A DNA stretch of 64,000 bases from Nansenia antarctica (Eukaryota > Chordata > Actinopteri > Argentiniformes > Microstomatidae), in assembly GCA_963989245.1 (NCBI GenBank), contig OZ022341.1, forward strand, positions 73,662,739 through 73,726,738. Reading direction: 5' to 3'. A model generated the notes under the pieces. The model was not told the origin of the DNA. It searched no databases and saw only the letters and a program-made list of their open reading frames with translations. The translations under genes and the position numbers were made by a program. Of the stretch, positions 45,122 through 55,620 are shown in pieces. The stretch's first letter is position 1. Each line of letters begins with the position of its first letter.

Positions 45122-45671
45122 TTTCTCACACAATGCCTGTTCCTCTTCTGTAATAGCCTCTAAATATTACTTTAACTTTTGTTCTTCCGCTTTTAAAGAA
45201 ACACTTCACTAAAAGGTGAAACAGCACTTGTAGATATCACTTTTGATAGTGTTGTCTTGTAATGATTTAGTCTTCTGCTCTTCCCTGCTGTCGTCTTGAC
45301 ACTGCTGTGTTCTTCGTCTGAAAGAGCTGAACATTACAACCCTGAGCAGCAATGCAGATCATCAGGTGGTTCAGGATGTTTCTTTACAGGAAACCAGGCA
45401 GACAGGTCAATCAGGTGTCAGTGGTATGTGTGGCAACTTCAGCTTAAAAGAGCGTCGTGCTGACCAGACCTCCCCCATAGCTTGTGATGTGACACTCTAG
45501 CCAGAAGGCAGTAAATCAGTTTAACAAGGGAAAACCTGCAGCCTCTATGGATCCAGTTATTATCTTCCCATATGTTACAACAAGGAATATGATAGGATGA
45601 TACAACAAGGAATATGATTGGATGATGGTGTTGTGGATATAATTGATATATACAGTATATATAGGTTATTT
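45122..45671. other. TRIM copy A 5' flank and junction with copy B
   Basis: No gene. Up to about 45320 it is alignable with the flank upstream of copy B (51234-51430), so both promoters derive from one source. From 45672 the sequence repeats the 3' end of copy A (starting GGTAATCACTAAACACTGAC, as at 28321). The duplication junction therefore lies between about 45320 and 45672. Confidence 0.6.
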
Positions 45672-45723
45672 TGGTAATCACTAAACACTGACCGACAGCA
45701 GATCTGGGATCAGCAAAAGAGCT

Positions 45724-45729
45724 TTTATT
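45724..45729 (-). promoter_or_regulatory. Polyadenylation signal of TRIM copy B
   Basis: AATAAA on the minus strand within a 3' flank almost identical to that of copy A. It is now 2.4 kb from the stop because of insertions. Confidence 0.5.
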
Positions 45730-46067
45730 AAATGTCCCACAATTTACATATGAGGAGATCTTCCCAATGCAGAGCACTAGTCATAGAGGAATCACATTCT
45801 GCCTGTTGGATTTGGATTCATACTTTGAGTAAAGTAGCAAGTAAGTGTAATGTCAACACTGTACCACAGCAATTCTAACCACTACAAGTTATGATTTGTA
45901 AGTTTTAATTTGACAGCCCTAATATCATAAAACTCACTTTCGTGCCCTTGAGCCACATTTAGTTCATTGGAAGCAGTAAAAAACTAAAAAGAAAGAAAAG
46001 GAAATCAAATGCAGAATAAACAATAAAACAGTTTTAGGATAAAAAAAATTAAGGACTCAACATTCTT

Positions 46068-46414
46068 TGGTATCCAATTGAACCCAACCTATTATCCAAT
46101 TATCCCCTGCCTATTGCGTAGGATCCGCCGCACGACCCCGTGGCCGGCAGCCCCAGAGGAGATAGCCAGGCAGACTAGCTGTCTGGCTTCTCGAGCCCGA
46201 CACCGTTATTCCAGCACCAGACGGGGGCGGTGTTGCGCGACGGATCCTTGTCCGGAAATAGTCCTATACCCCCCTTGGGAGCGGCCGCTCAATATGCCGC
46301 TCCCTGTGAGCCCCGGCCATATCCGGGTCTGGCGAGACCGGGATTCGATCCCAGTCCCCAGTGGGCAGCTTGCACTAGAGGCTAATGCTTAGACCGCTGC
46401 GCCACCGCGGGGGT
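46068..46414 (-). mobile_element. tRNA-derived SINE, second copy, 16-bp target duplication
   Basis: Flanked by AGGACTCAACATTCTT (46052-46067 and 46415-46430). On the minus strand it starts with the same tRNA-like head (GCGGTGGCGCAGCGGTCTAA, B box GGGATCGAATCCC) as the copy at 17457-17855 and ends with an AT-rich tail. It interrupts the 3' flank of TRIM copy B; copy A (near 28560) lacks it. Confidence 0.93.
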
Positions 46415-46670
46415 AGGACTCAACATTCTTAAGATACAATCATGAATATAAATCATTCAATTATTGAAACTGATAGTGTCGTGGATTTATTACCACACTT
46501 GTCATCAACTCTCTATAATTACCAGAGAGTCAAACATATACCGTCATTCTAGTTTTAACTATCCGATGCCCCTTAGCCCCACACACCACCCATTCACCCA
46601 CCCACAATTACTTTATAAACATACTGTAATGCACTATTATTACACATGTAACTATCCTACACCGCAGAGC

Positions 46671-47560
46671 TGCCAAGTCTCACGCAATCGCCGTGAGACT
46701 CACGCATTTCAACCAGTTCTCACGCTCTCACGCCGCACCTCTATTTCTCACGGCGAGAAATAACAATTGTTTTACGGGACTTTTATTTTTTAAATTCCTT
46801 GAAAGAAAGCTACCGGACATGAGTTTCGTGGCATCTTTCTGCATGCGCGTTAACTTGAGTCTGCAATCGAAGCGGCAGGCGAGCGCAGATGGAAGAAGCT
46901 GTGTTCACGCGAGCTGCAAGAACGTAGCAAGCAGTGTTGCCAGATTGGGCTACTTTTGGTCACACTGGACGGGTGGATTCGGCAGCTTTTAGACCGGTTG
47001 GGCTGGACATTGTCAATTCCGTCTGGCAACCGTGGTAGCAAAATATGTGCATACATTACAACATCGTATCTGGTAGCCTACTGGACTGGGTTGCACCAAT
47101 TTGGCGTAAGTCATTAAACCCCTAGTTGTTACTAGCTAGTTTCAAACTAGTTGTTTACTAATTTCGGTTGCACCACGCCAATCTTAGCTAGTAAATACTC
47201 CGTTTTGGTAACTGTTTTTTGTTTCTCTACTGTAACATAACCAGGTACATTAATAATAATAATAATAATTCATAATAATTTCAATTTACAATACAAATAC
47301 AACAATTGGGGGTCCCTCAAAAAAAATGTGGGCGCGCTGCGTGCAACCACCAAGCCCTCATTCTGACCCAGGAAAAACCCTGGTATGTACTGTATAACAT
47401 GATAGCCATCTATGAGCAATGCACTGTATATAAGATGATGATCAAGGGTCTTTCTGCTGCTGACCAAGGGGCCGAGTCCTGTTGATGGGGCCCATTTTTC
47501 TTTTAGAGTCTGTAGGCTACTGTATTTGTTTATTAAGATTTCATAAATATGAGATTTAAC
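46671..47560. mobile_element. Composite insertion in the copy B 3' flank, with a degenerate hAT MITE
   Basis: Sequence shared by copies A and B (CACACATGTAACTATCCTAC) is followed here by about 0.9 kb absent from copy A, after which the shared sequence recurs (from about 47550). The inserted stretch contains CTCACG-rich repeats (46680-46760) and, inverted at about 46932-47035, a degenerate relative of the hAT MITE at 30261-30571 (GGTTGCCAGACGGAATTGAC). Exact ends are unclear. Confidence 0.5.
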
Positions 47561-47684
47561 TATCCGATGCCCCTTAGCCCCACACACCACCCATTCACCC
47601 TCCCACAATTACTTTATAAACATACTATAATGCACTATTATTACACATGTAACTATCCTACACCCTGAGCCTAGCCCCCCACAC

Positions 47685-47905
47685 CACCACCCTACTACTG
47701 CCCCTGAGCCTAGCCCCCCACACCACCACCAGACTACTGCCCCTGAGCCTAGCCCCCCACACCACCACCAGACTACTGCCCCTGAGCCTAGCCCCCCACA
47801 CCAGCACCAGACTACTGCCCCTGAGCCTAGCCCCCCACACCAGCACCAGACTACTGCCCCTGAGCCTAGCCCCCCACACCACCACCAGACTACTGCCCCT
47901 GAGCA
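47685..47905. repeat. 39-bp minisatellite behind TRIM copy B
   Basis: Units starting CCCCTGAGCCTAGCCCCCCA repeat every 39 bp, about 5.5 copies. Copy A has a single equivalent unit near 28803. Confidence 0.9.
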
Positions 47906-48122
47906 ACATTTAGTTCATTGGAAGCAGTAAAAGAAAGAAAGACAAAAGGAAAGGAAATAAAATACAGAATAAACAATAAAAAAACGTTTTAGATTTTTTT
48001 TTTTTTAAGAACTCAACATTGTTAAAATACAATCATGAAAATAAATCCATCAATTATTGAAAACGATAGGAAGAAGGATGAGTACACTTGACTCATGTTT
48101 CACAAACAGACTCACACACTCC

Positions 48123-51100
48123 TCACTGGGATGACATCACGGTCAGAGACACCTCTGATTGGCAGATCTGTACATCAGGGTGTTTAGCATCACCAGCAGG
48201 TCCAATAGAGAAGTATGGGAACAGTCTCTCAGTGAAGGTGTGTTTATGAGTGTGGATGAGTGTCATGTCTTCAGGGTCGTAGAAGGACACCTCCCCCTTG
48301 TTGTAGTCCAGCTGTACTCTGATCCTCTGGGGTCTCCTCTTCAGAGTGATGGTCTTACCCACTACATCTCTATACTCACCGTCCCACTGTTCTATAGCCC
48401 AGTATCCATACTGTGGTGATGCTGGTACCCACCCACTCTTTCTATCACTGGACTCTTTAACCACACCCATGATCCAGTCAGGATGGTCCCCCACCTGCAC
48501 CTCCCAGCTGTGCTCTCCTGAGATGAACCCCTCAGAGCCCAGAACAATTGCATACTTCATGAACCGTTCCTGGTTGTCAGGCAGCTGCTGCTGCCATAGG
48601 CCTTCCTGTCTCACACTGGTCAGATCATCAGACAGAGAGAGGGAGGGCTTTGCAGTGTTGGGGTCCAGAATCACAGGAGCTTCAAAACAAACACAGATGC
48701 ATTCTACACATTATGAGCTGTACTGTTTATTATACATATATTTATTATACATATATAATATATATATTATATTTGTAGCCGGTGCCACCTTGTGGCTACT
48801 AGTGAAAGTCCACAGGAGCAGAAATTACAGAGTAGATACGACGTTCTGAGAGCACAGTTGCGACCGAGAGGAATAGGCAGATGCACACCTATTCACAGAC
48901 TCGTGTCTGAATTGTTTGGTAAGGAAATATTGTCATTAGACTTGACGTGTGTGTGTGTGTGTGTGTGTGTCTGTGTGTGTGTGTGTGTATGTACACTATT
49001 CTACTAGGCATCTAATCACTCGCGTGTTTTGTGTGGATATCACGTGTGACCAACAGTGTGAAACAGTTTGGAGTTGTGTGCTGTGAATTGTGTTGCACCT
49101 ATACGGTGGTGAACTAGTAGCATCATTTCTCTTGTCACATCCAGTCAGAAGTCTCTCTAGCATTACCTGCCAGCCCAGAGTAAAAGCACTATGGGGCTCA
49201 TGTATTGTTAATAAACCTTGGCACTTTTTATATTCTTGTCCATCTAATTTGTTACTGTGCGTAGCAAGTTGGGGCTTGCTACACATTTATTAATGTTGTA
49301 TTTCTATGAACATATTCAAATAGTCTATTTGATAGTTATTCTTAATGCAATTGTCGTCAGTACTAACCGTGCTTGACAATCCCCTGCATCTTCTCCCAGA
49401 CTCTGAACTGCAGGTTGCCCAGGTGTTTGGCCACGTCTATCAGCGCTCCTGAAACCGTCTCTGGGTCTGGCAGTGTGAACTGGGCTCTGGAAGAACGTTC
49501 AGGAGTCAGTGCTGCTGTGGGCTTGGGTTCAGAACCACAGAGAAGAGAGACCAGAGACAGATCACTTACCTTTCCTTACTGGCCTTGAAGTTCTGGAGAG
49601 GAACAGAGGAGAAGTGTCATCAATGCTAGTGATGTCATCAATCAGTCTTTGAATACATTTACAATTACTGTCTGAGAGAAGGCATCCTTACCTGTAGGAA
49701 GGAGATGTCTTCAGCTTTCAGCTCCTTCTCTAAGGCTGTGATTGTGTCTGAAAGTGATGATATCTGTCTGCTCAGTGCCTCAGTCTTCTCCTTCATCATC
49801 TGACTCTTCTGCTCCTCTTCCTCCCTCAGTGCAGCTATCCTGGCCTCCTCTTCCTCTCGTAGAAACTGGTGAAGTTTCTGAAACCCCTCCTTAATCTGTC
49901 TCCCTGTGTGCTGGGCCTGGATCTGGAGACAGCAAGGGAAATATAATGATCATTGTAGTTTTACTACCATATAGTATGTTAACTAGTTTTACTTTAACTT
50001 CAATATTATTATTCAAAGTTCAGGTGAAATGTATGCAGCTCTCTTTATGATTTTGAGTTGCAAATCCATGACAATCAGTTAGATGTCAACAGCATCCAAT
50101 ACTGAGCAGAACAAGAGAAGACCACATCACTGAATACAACACCTTGCATGACGTACACAGTACCTTAATGTGCTCTGATGTTTTATCACAGGTTTGTTTA
50201 ACTTTGTTAAAGACCTCCAGCTTCTCCTGTAAGGGTTTCAGAGCTGTCTGGAGTTCCTCCTGGATTGAGACAAAACTTTACTGAGGAGGTAGACACAGAG
50301 GCTGCGGTCCATCAGGACCAAAACCTCACCACACAAAAACAATTTCTTCCCGACTGCAGTTGGCGTCATTAACGAGGCCCGGGACCCCCACTGAGCCTCA
50401 CTGACCACCACTGACCCTCACTGACCCCTACTGACCCTCACTGACCCCTACTGACCCTCACTGACCCTGACTGACCCCTACTGACCCTCACTGACCCCGA
50501 CTGAACCTCACTGACCCCTACTGACCGTCACTGACCCCCACTGACCCCTACTGACCCCTACTGACCCCCACTGACCCTCACTGACCCCTACTGACCCTCA
50601 CTGACCCTCACTGACCCCTACTGACCCTCACTGACCCCCACTGACCCTGACTGCTAGCTTGACCCCTACTGACATCACAGTCACACTGCACTATTATCAT
50701 GTCATATTCCACTCTTCTTGTAAATACTTGGCAATAAATCTGTTTCTGATTGAGATTCTGACTGTGAGATTTCTGGACTCATTTGACAGTATCTGTTTAC
50801 CACAGTTCTATAGGAATCATTCTCATAACCCTTATATAGTATAGTATAGAAACACATTCTCTCAGCACTGCCAAAACTACATTTCTTATTTCAGACAAAA
50901 AAGGATGAATCACAGTCAAATTAAAACAGAAACTAAAAATGATCATTCATTGTTATCAACAACCCTTTATCTTTTCACCCAGCATGTGCATAACATCAAG
51001 TGACATTGCTATCTATCTGTCACAGAATTTCCAATTATTGATTGAATATTTGTATTTATGTTTACCTTATGTTCCTCTGCAGCCTCGTCTACTGGGACAC

Positions 51101-51233
51101 AGAGATGACCTGTATGTATCCTTGCGGCCTGACACACCACACAGACGGGCTGTTTATCCTCCAGACAGAAGAGCTTGTATCTCTCACCGTGCAGATTGCA
51201 CAGCACCACAGGCCGAGTCCATTTCCAAGCCAT
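48123..51233 (-). CDS. TRIM copy B: RING-less paralogue with B-box, coiled coil and PRY-SPRY, 397 aa
   Basis: Six exons on the minus strand: 51066-51233 (168 nt), 50164-50259 (96), 49692-49922 (231), 49570-49592 (23), 49368-49486 (119) and 48123-48679 ending in TGA; total 398 codons with the stop, all GT/AG and in phase. Five exons equal those of copy A in size or nearly so. The first is 234 bp shorter: after about eight residues (MAWKWTRP) the protein enters the B-box directly (C12, H15, then CLEDKQPVCVVC), so the whole C3HC4 RING is missing while the frame is kept. Coiled coil at about 57-165, PRY-SPRY at about 213-397 (ILDPNTAKPSLSLSDD, LDYNKGEVSFYDP). Without a RING it should lack E3 activity but could still dimerise with RING-bearing relatives. 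Start is the ATG at 51231-51233, at the site matching the copy A start. Confidence 0.87.
48947..48988. repeat. (GT)n microsatellite
   Basis: About 20 GT dinucleotides in the intron before the PRY-SPRY exon of TRIM copy B. Confidence 0.93.
50370..50655. repeat. 10-bp minisatellite CTGACCCCTA in a TRIM copy B intron
   Basis: About 28 units of CTGACCC(C/T)(T/C)A between the B-box exon and the 96-nt exon. Confidence 0.9.
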
Positions 51234-51469
51234 TTTTTGACACGATGCCAGCCCCTCTTTTGCAAGAGCCTCTTGACAAAATTCTCCTGCTTTTAAACTT
51301 TAAACAACACTTCAATAACATGTGAAGAAGCACTTGGAGATAGCAATTTTGATCATAGTATTTTCTTGTAATGGTTTAGTCTTCTGTTCTTCCCTGATGT
51401 AGTCTTGCCACTGCTGTGTTGTAAGTCTGATAGAGCACTCCCTTTAAAAACACTGAGCTGCACTTTAAC

Positions 51470-51900
51470 CTCATCAGAGAGACAGAGAGAGAGATAGAGA
51501 GAGAGATAGAGAGTTCAGCATTGAGTAATCCCATCACTACAATCTCAATATCATAGGGGCAGTGTCCAAGAAAGAATGAGGGAGAGAGAGCGAGAGAGGG
51601 AGAGAGGAGAGAGAGACAGAGCGAGAGAGATGGAGAGAGGGCAGTTTCCAAGAGAGAATGAGGGAGAGCCAGAAGGAGGGGGGAGGGAGGGGGGACAGAA
51701 TGGGAGAGGACAAATAACATTGAATTCTATTAATGTATTGTTTGTTCTGCTGATACATGTGAGTTTGGCTCAATGTCTATGTGTGACTTAAGACCTAACT
51801 ACTATAGCATCATTATAGGCCTCCTTACTGTGTGAGCTGTGGCAAGCAACCGTTGGGTGTGTGTGTGTGTGTGTGTGTGTGTGGGTCGGTGGGTGGGTGG
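51470..51900. repeat. GA-rich tract and (GT)n
   Basis: GAGAGA-type sequence with two GGGCAGT(G/T)TCCAAGA copies (51478-51700) and (GT)n at 51857-51882. No gene. Confidence 0.85.
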
Positions 51901-52194
51901 GTGAGTGGGAGCGGAGAGGTTGAGGGGTTAAAATTGCACTTTCTACAACAGCATGTATGGATACTGGATTCTGATTGGCCAGGAACAGTGGTAAATATCT
52001 CAACAACCCACTGTTCAGACCGCATTTCCAGTATCAATGCGCCTCCCAATCAATCTGATTAAGAACACCTGTGCTGACCTACAATGCAATGGTTGATCTT
52101 GTTTATGGGACTATATCCTGTGGCGGAAGGATATATGTATTCTGAAACGATTAATGATTGTAAATACATGAATTGTGGTGGCTGTTGTAGAAAA

Positions 52195-52301
52195 GCAATT
52201 TACCATTCGAGGGCGGGGGTTGTGGACTCATTTACCACTGTAACACAACCTGTACCAGTGGTAAATTAGTCCACAACCCCCTTCCTCTCATGGTAAATTG
52301 C
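52195..52301. repeat. Near-perfect inverted repeat (46-nt arms, 15-nt loop)
   Basis: Arm 52195-52240 (GCAATTTACCATTCGAGGGC...) pairs with 52256-52301, with a few mismatches in the middle. It could form a strong hairpin in RNA. A related AGTGGTAAATATCTCAACAA motif lies at 51988. It may be a fold-back element or the remnant of one. Confidence 0.75.
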
Positions 52302-52847
52302 TTCTGTAGCTAATACACACACAAAAAACGACATCAGCATTTCTCATCTACAGGCCCTTGTGTAAAACCTATACAAGATGTAAGTTAGCTGGAAGTATGT
52401 ACGGTAATGAAGCATCAACAATCAAGCAATGATGTCATATCACATGTTCAGTATCAGTATATCCCAACAATATCAACATTGTTTTAATCTACAGCGTGAT
52501 TGTTATTGTTAGAAAACAGAGAATTGTGAGAAAACAGAGAATATCCCATCCAGACTTTGAATCAAGAAGTCTGAAAACACATTCCATATCATGGAACTCA
52601 AATTCCATTGGATTATCTCATTGCGTCTCTCAGAAATATTCAGATATAGCATCTTTGCTAAATTTCCGGCACTTATTTTTGTGTGTGTGCGAATTGGAGC
52701 CGGGAGTGATTATAATACATACTGTATGTGCCATTGTCTCATTACACGAAACTACAAGAAGTGTAGGAAGCAAAAACAAAAAGAGAAGTGACTGTCATAT
52801 TGACACAGAGCAGCGATTCAACATGTTGGCTGTGGCTGGGGTCACCC

Positions 52848-54072
52848 CTATGTTCCCACAGCCCAATGGTCCCACATTTCTAATGCTTCATAGGTGGGTT
52901 AGGGTTAGGGCTAGGGCTAGGGTTAGGGTCAGTGTTAGGGCTAGGATTAGGGTTATGGTTAGAGTTAGGGTTAGGGCTGTTATGTTACCACTAGGAAAAG
53001 AGTCAAGTGTGGCAGAACCCCAGAACAGACAGACACAAGAGGCAAAATAACAATAAAAGGATTTATTAAAATGATGGACAAAATAATACCTACTCTAACG
53101 GGGCCTAAGTGGGGGGAATGTGTGGATGCCAGAGAACTAGAAAATGTAAATGAGGTGTGAGTGGGACTGTACTCTATGTGTCTGGGTGTAAGTGTCTAGC
53201 GTGCAAAAGCTAGTGTGGTGTAGATATGTAGATGAGTGAAGTGTTGAAATATGTACGTGTACTAACCAGTCCAGAGCAGAGGGTGAATAGTCAGCAGGCA
53301 GGCAGGGGGGGTTAGGCAGGAGAGGATGTCGGCAGGCAGACGGGGGGGGGGGGTTGGCAGGAGGATTTGTCGGCAGGCAGGCTGGGGGTTAGGCAGGAGG
53401 AGTAGTCGGCAGGCAGGCTGGGGCATAGGCAGGAGACGTAGTCGATAGGCAGGCAGGGGTCTAGGCAGGGAAGGCAGGTTCCTTTGGGGAGCGAGGGTAA
53501 ACAAAGAAAACAACTAGAGTTAACAAAATAACAAACAAACAAAACTCGGAAGTGAAACTACTTAGAACTAGAATAGACAACAGGGAGAGCCAAACAACTA
53601 ACCACATGGGTCAAAATAATCAAGCGTCGGAGGGGCTGCCTCTTCCTGAGTTGAACTGCTGTGGAAGGTCCAGCTGTCTCCACTTGAGCCTGATGAGGCT
53701 CAACGAGCGCCAACGAGGCAGGAGGGGGCGGAGCCGAAGAGGGATTCACAACAAGGGCTACGGTTAGGTTTAGGGTTAGGGTCAGTGTTAGGGTTAGGGC
53801 TAGGGTCAGTGTTAGGGCTAGGATTAGGGTTATGGTTAGGGCTAGGGTCACAGTTAGGGTCAGTGTTAGGGTTAGGGTCAGAGTTAGGGTTAGGGCGAGG
53901 TCTAGGATTAGGGTTATGGTTAGAGTTAGGGTCAGTGTTAGGGTTAGGGTCAGTGTTAGGGCTAGGTCTAGGATTAGGGTTAGAGTTAGGGTTAGGTTTG
54001 GGGTTAGGGTCAGAGTTAGGCTTAGTTAGATTACTAAGAAATGTGGGAACATCGGGCTGTGGGAACATAGAC
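52848..54072. repeat. Telomere-like TTAGGG arrays bounded by an inverted repeat
   Basis: Degenerate (TTAGGG/CTAGGG/TCAGTG)n arrays occupy 52895-52980 and 53760-54030. The outer edges are inverted copies: CTATGTTCCCACAGCCCAAT (near 52849) and ATTGGGCTGTGG-type GAACATCGGGCTGTGGGAAC (ending near 54069). Between the arrays lies unrelated sequence with a GGCAGGCAGGCTGGGG minisatellite (53278-53465). Confidence 0.65.
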
Positions 54073-54091
54073 ACGCTCCCCTGTGGCTGCA

Positions 54092-54176
54092 CGCTAGCTC
54101 TTAACATGCTAAGTGAACACGCTAGCTCTTAACATGCTAAGTGAACACGCTAGCTCTTAACATGCTAAGTGAAGTC
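54092..54176. repeat. 28-bp tandem repeat, three copies
   Basis: ACACGCTAGCTCTTAACATG plus CTAAGTGA, three copies, close to the left end of the hAT element. Confidence 0.85.
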
Positions 54177-54210
54177 ATTTGGTTCAAGCACGAATACCAA
54201 ATACAGATGT

Positions 54211-55620
54211 TAGGGCTGTCCCAAACGACTATTTTTCTAACGATTAATCTAACGAATATTTTGTCGATTATTCGGTTAGTCTAGCGACTAATTTAACGAT
54301 TAGTCTAACGATTATTTTTTTACTGTTCGATTAATGTATCACTTAATTTTCCCCAAATAAATGTCAAAAACTTCTCTTATCAACATTTCAGTATTTTATT
54401 CAATTATTCTTGCACTGCAGGGCAATATTCCACACAACAAAAAAGATCCTCTCTTTCTTACAGTCCAACATAAAATATAATATTATAAAATATAAAAGTT
54501 AACTTCAAGTAAAAGGAAAAGTGCAAGGAATGCAGTCAATTCTGTAAAAAAGTGAAATTCTAACCGGAATACCGTATACTCTCAGTAACAATCTTTAACA
54601 ATAACAATCTCAACATAAAATATAATATTATAAAATATAAAAGTTAACTTCAAATGTGTTGATCATCTCACGAAAGCCTTGACCCTCCACAATAGCAACA
54701 GGTCTCATGTCCTTGACGATCATCTGTAAGATGCTGTTAGAAAGCTGAGCAGCCATCTGGGGTGTGCATGGAGTTGTGTTCTTTTTGTGGAAAAAGTTTT
54801 CCACACTGCTTTGCTTCCTGAAAATAAAAAAAGCACACATTTCTTATCATGTGTAGGCCCCTTAATTTCCACCTCACTGCTATGTTTAGCCAACATGGCC
54901 ATTTAGAAGTCTGTCCATCACCACAACACATAGCTAGCTAGTAGCTACATGGCTAGCTAACTTTACTCTCGCTGCTATGTTATGATTAGCTAAATTGATG
55001 CTAACGTAGCATGCGAGCTACGAGCTAGATAACGTACAGTAGGTGCGAGCACCACAATAACAATAGGCTAGTAAGGCTACCGTAGCTAGCCAGCTACATA
55101 GCTAACGTTACTCTCGCTGCTATGTTATGATTAGCTAAATTGATGCTAACGTAGCATGCGAGCTACGAGCTAGATAACGTACAGTAGGTGCGAGCACCAC
55201 AATAACAATAGGCTAGTAAGGCTACCGTAGCTAGCCAGCTAGTAGCTATCCATTTTTCACTGATACACGGCCGGAAAAGTGAACAGAAATACAACGCTGA
55301 CTTACGGTGCTAGCTTGCGGCTGTCTTCACAAAGCGCTCCAGGATGCTTTCGCTTGAGGTGCTCGTTCATTGCAGTCGTACTGCTGTGATAGGCCAATTC
55401 ATTTTTGCACAGTTTACAGACCACCACATTGCCATTGGTTTCTTTTTTTGTAAAGTACTCCCATACTTTGGACGATCGTGGGCGAAGTCTTTTTCTGCCT
55501 CCGTGTTTGCACTGGTCGCAGCCATTTTGTTTTTTTACGACTAACCGACGCATTTTACGGCAACCGACGTATTGACGTAATCGATGACGTCGATGACGTC
55601 GAATAATCGTAACAGCCCTA
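54211..55620 (-). mobile_element. hAT transposon, internally deleted, with BED-finger N-terminal exons
   Basis: Ends TAGGGCTGT and ACAGCCCTA are inverted; inside the left end are repeated AACGATTAAT/CGATTATT motifs mirrored by CGAATAATCG at the right. It encodes only the N-terminal part of a hAT transposase on the minus strand and has no catalytic domain. A block of about 140 bp containing GATTAGCTAAATTGATGCTA is tandemly duplicated (about 54955-55087 and 55098-55230). I see no 8-bp target duplication, so one flank may be rearranged. Confidence 0.75.
54628..55553 (-). pseudogene. Truncated hAT transposase: BED zinc finger plus following segment, two exons
   Basis: Exon 1 at 55306-55553 starts with ATG and encodes a BED finger: KVWEYFTKKE, then CKLC and EHLKRKH ligands. 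It ends at a good donor (CACC|GTAAGT). Exon 2 begins at 54817 after TTTTCAG and continues in phase with KQSSVENFFHKK and VKDMRPVAIVEGQGFREM, typical of ZBED-like hAT transposases, then runs into a stop at 54628 where the element has been deleted. The product would be about 145 residues: a DNA-binding domain with no catalytic RNase H-like fold. Confidence 0.72.

Noticed and set aside
45119..45133. A longer TRIM copy A start four codons upstream
   Set aside because: It would need a TTG start; the ATG at 45119-45121 is in a good context and matches the start site of copy B.
44990..45212. Plus-strand frame opposite the RING exon
   Set aside because: It is the antisense shadow of the TRIM copy A RING/B-box exon.
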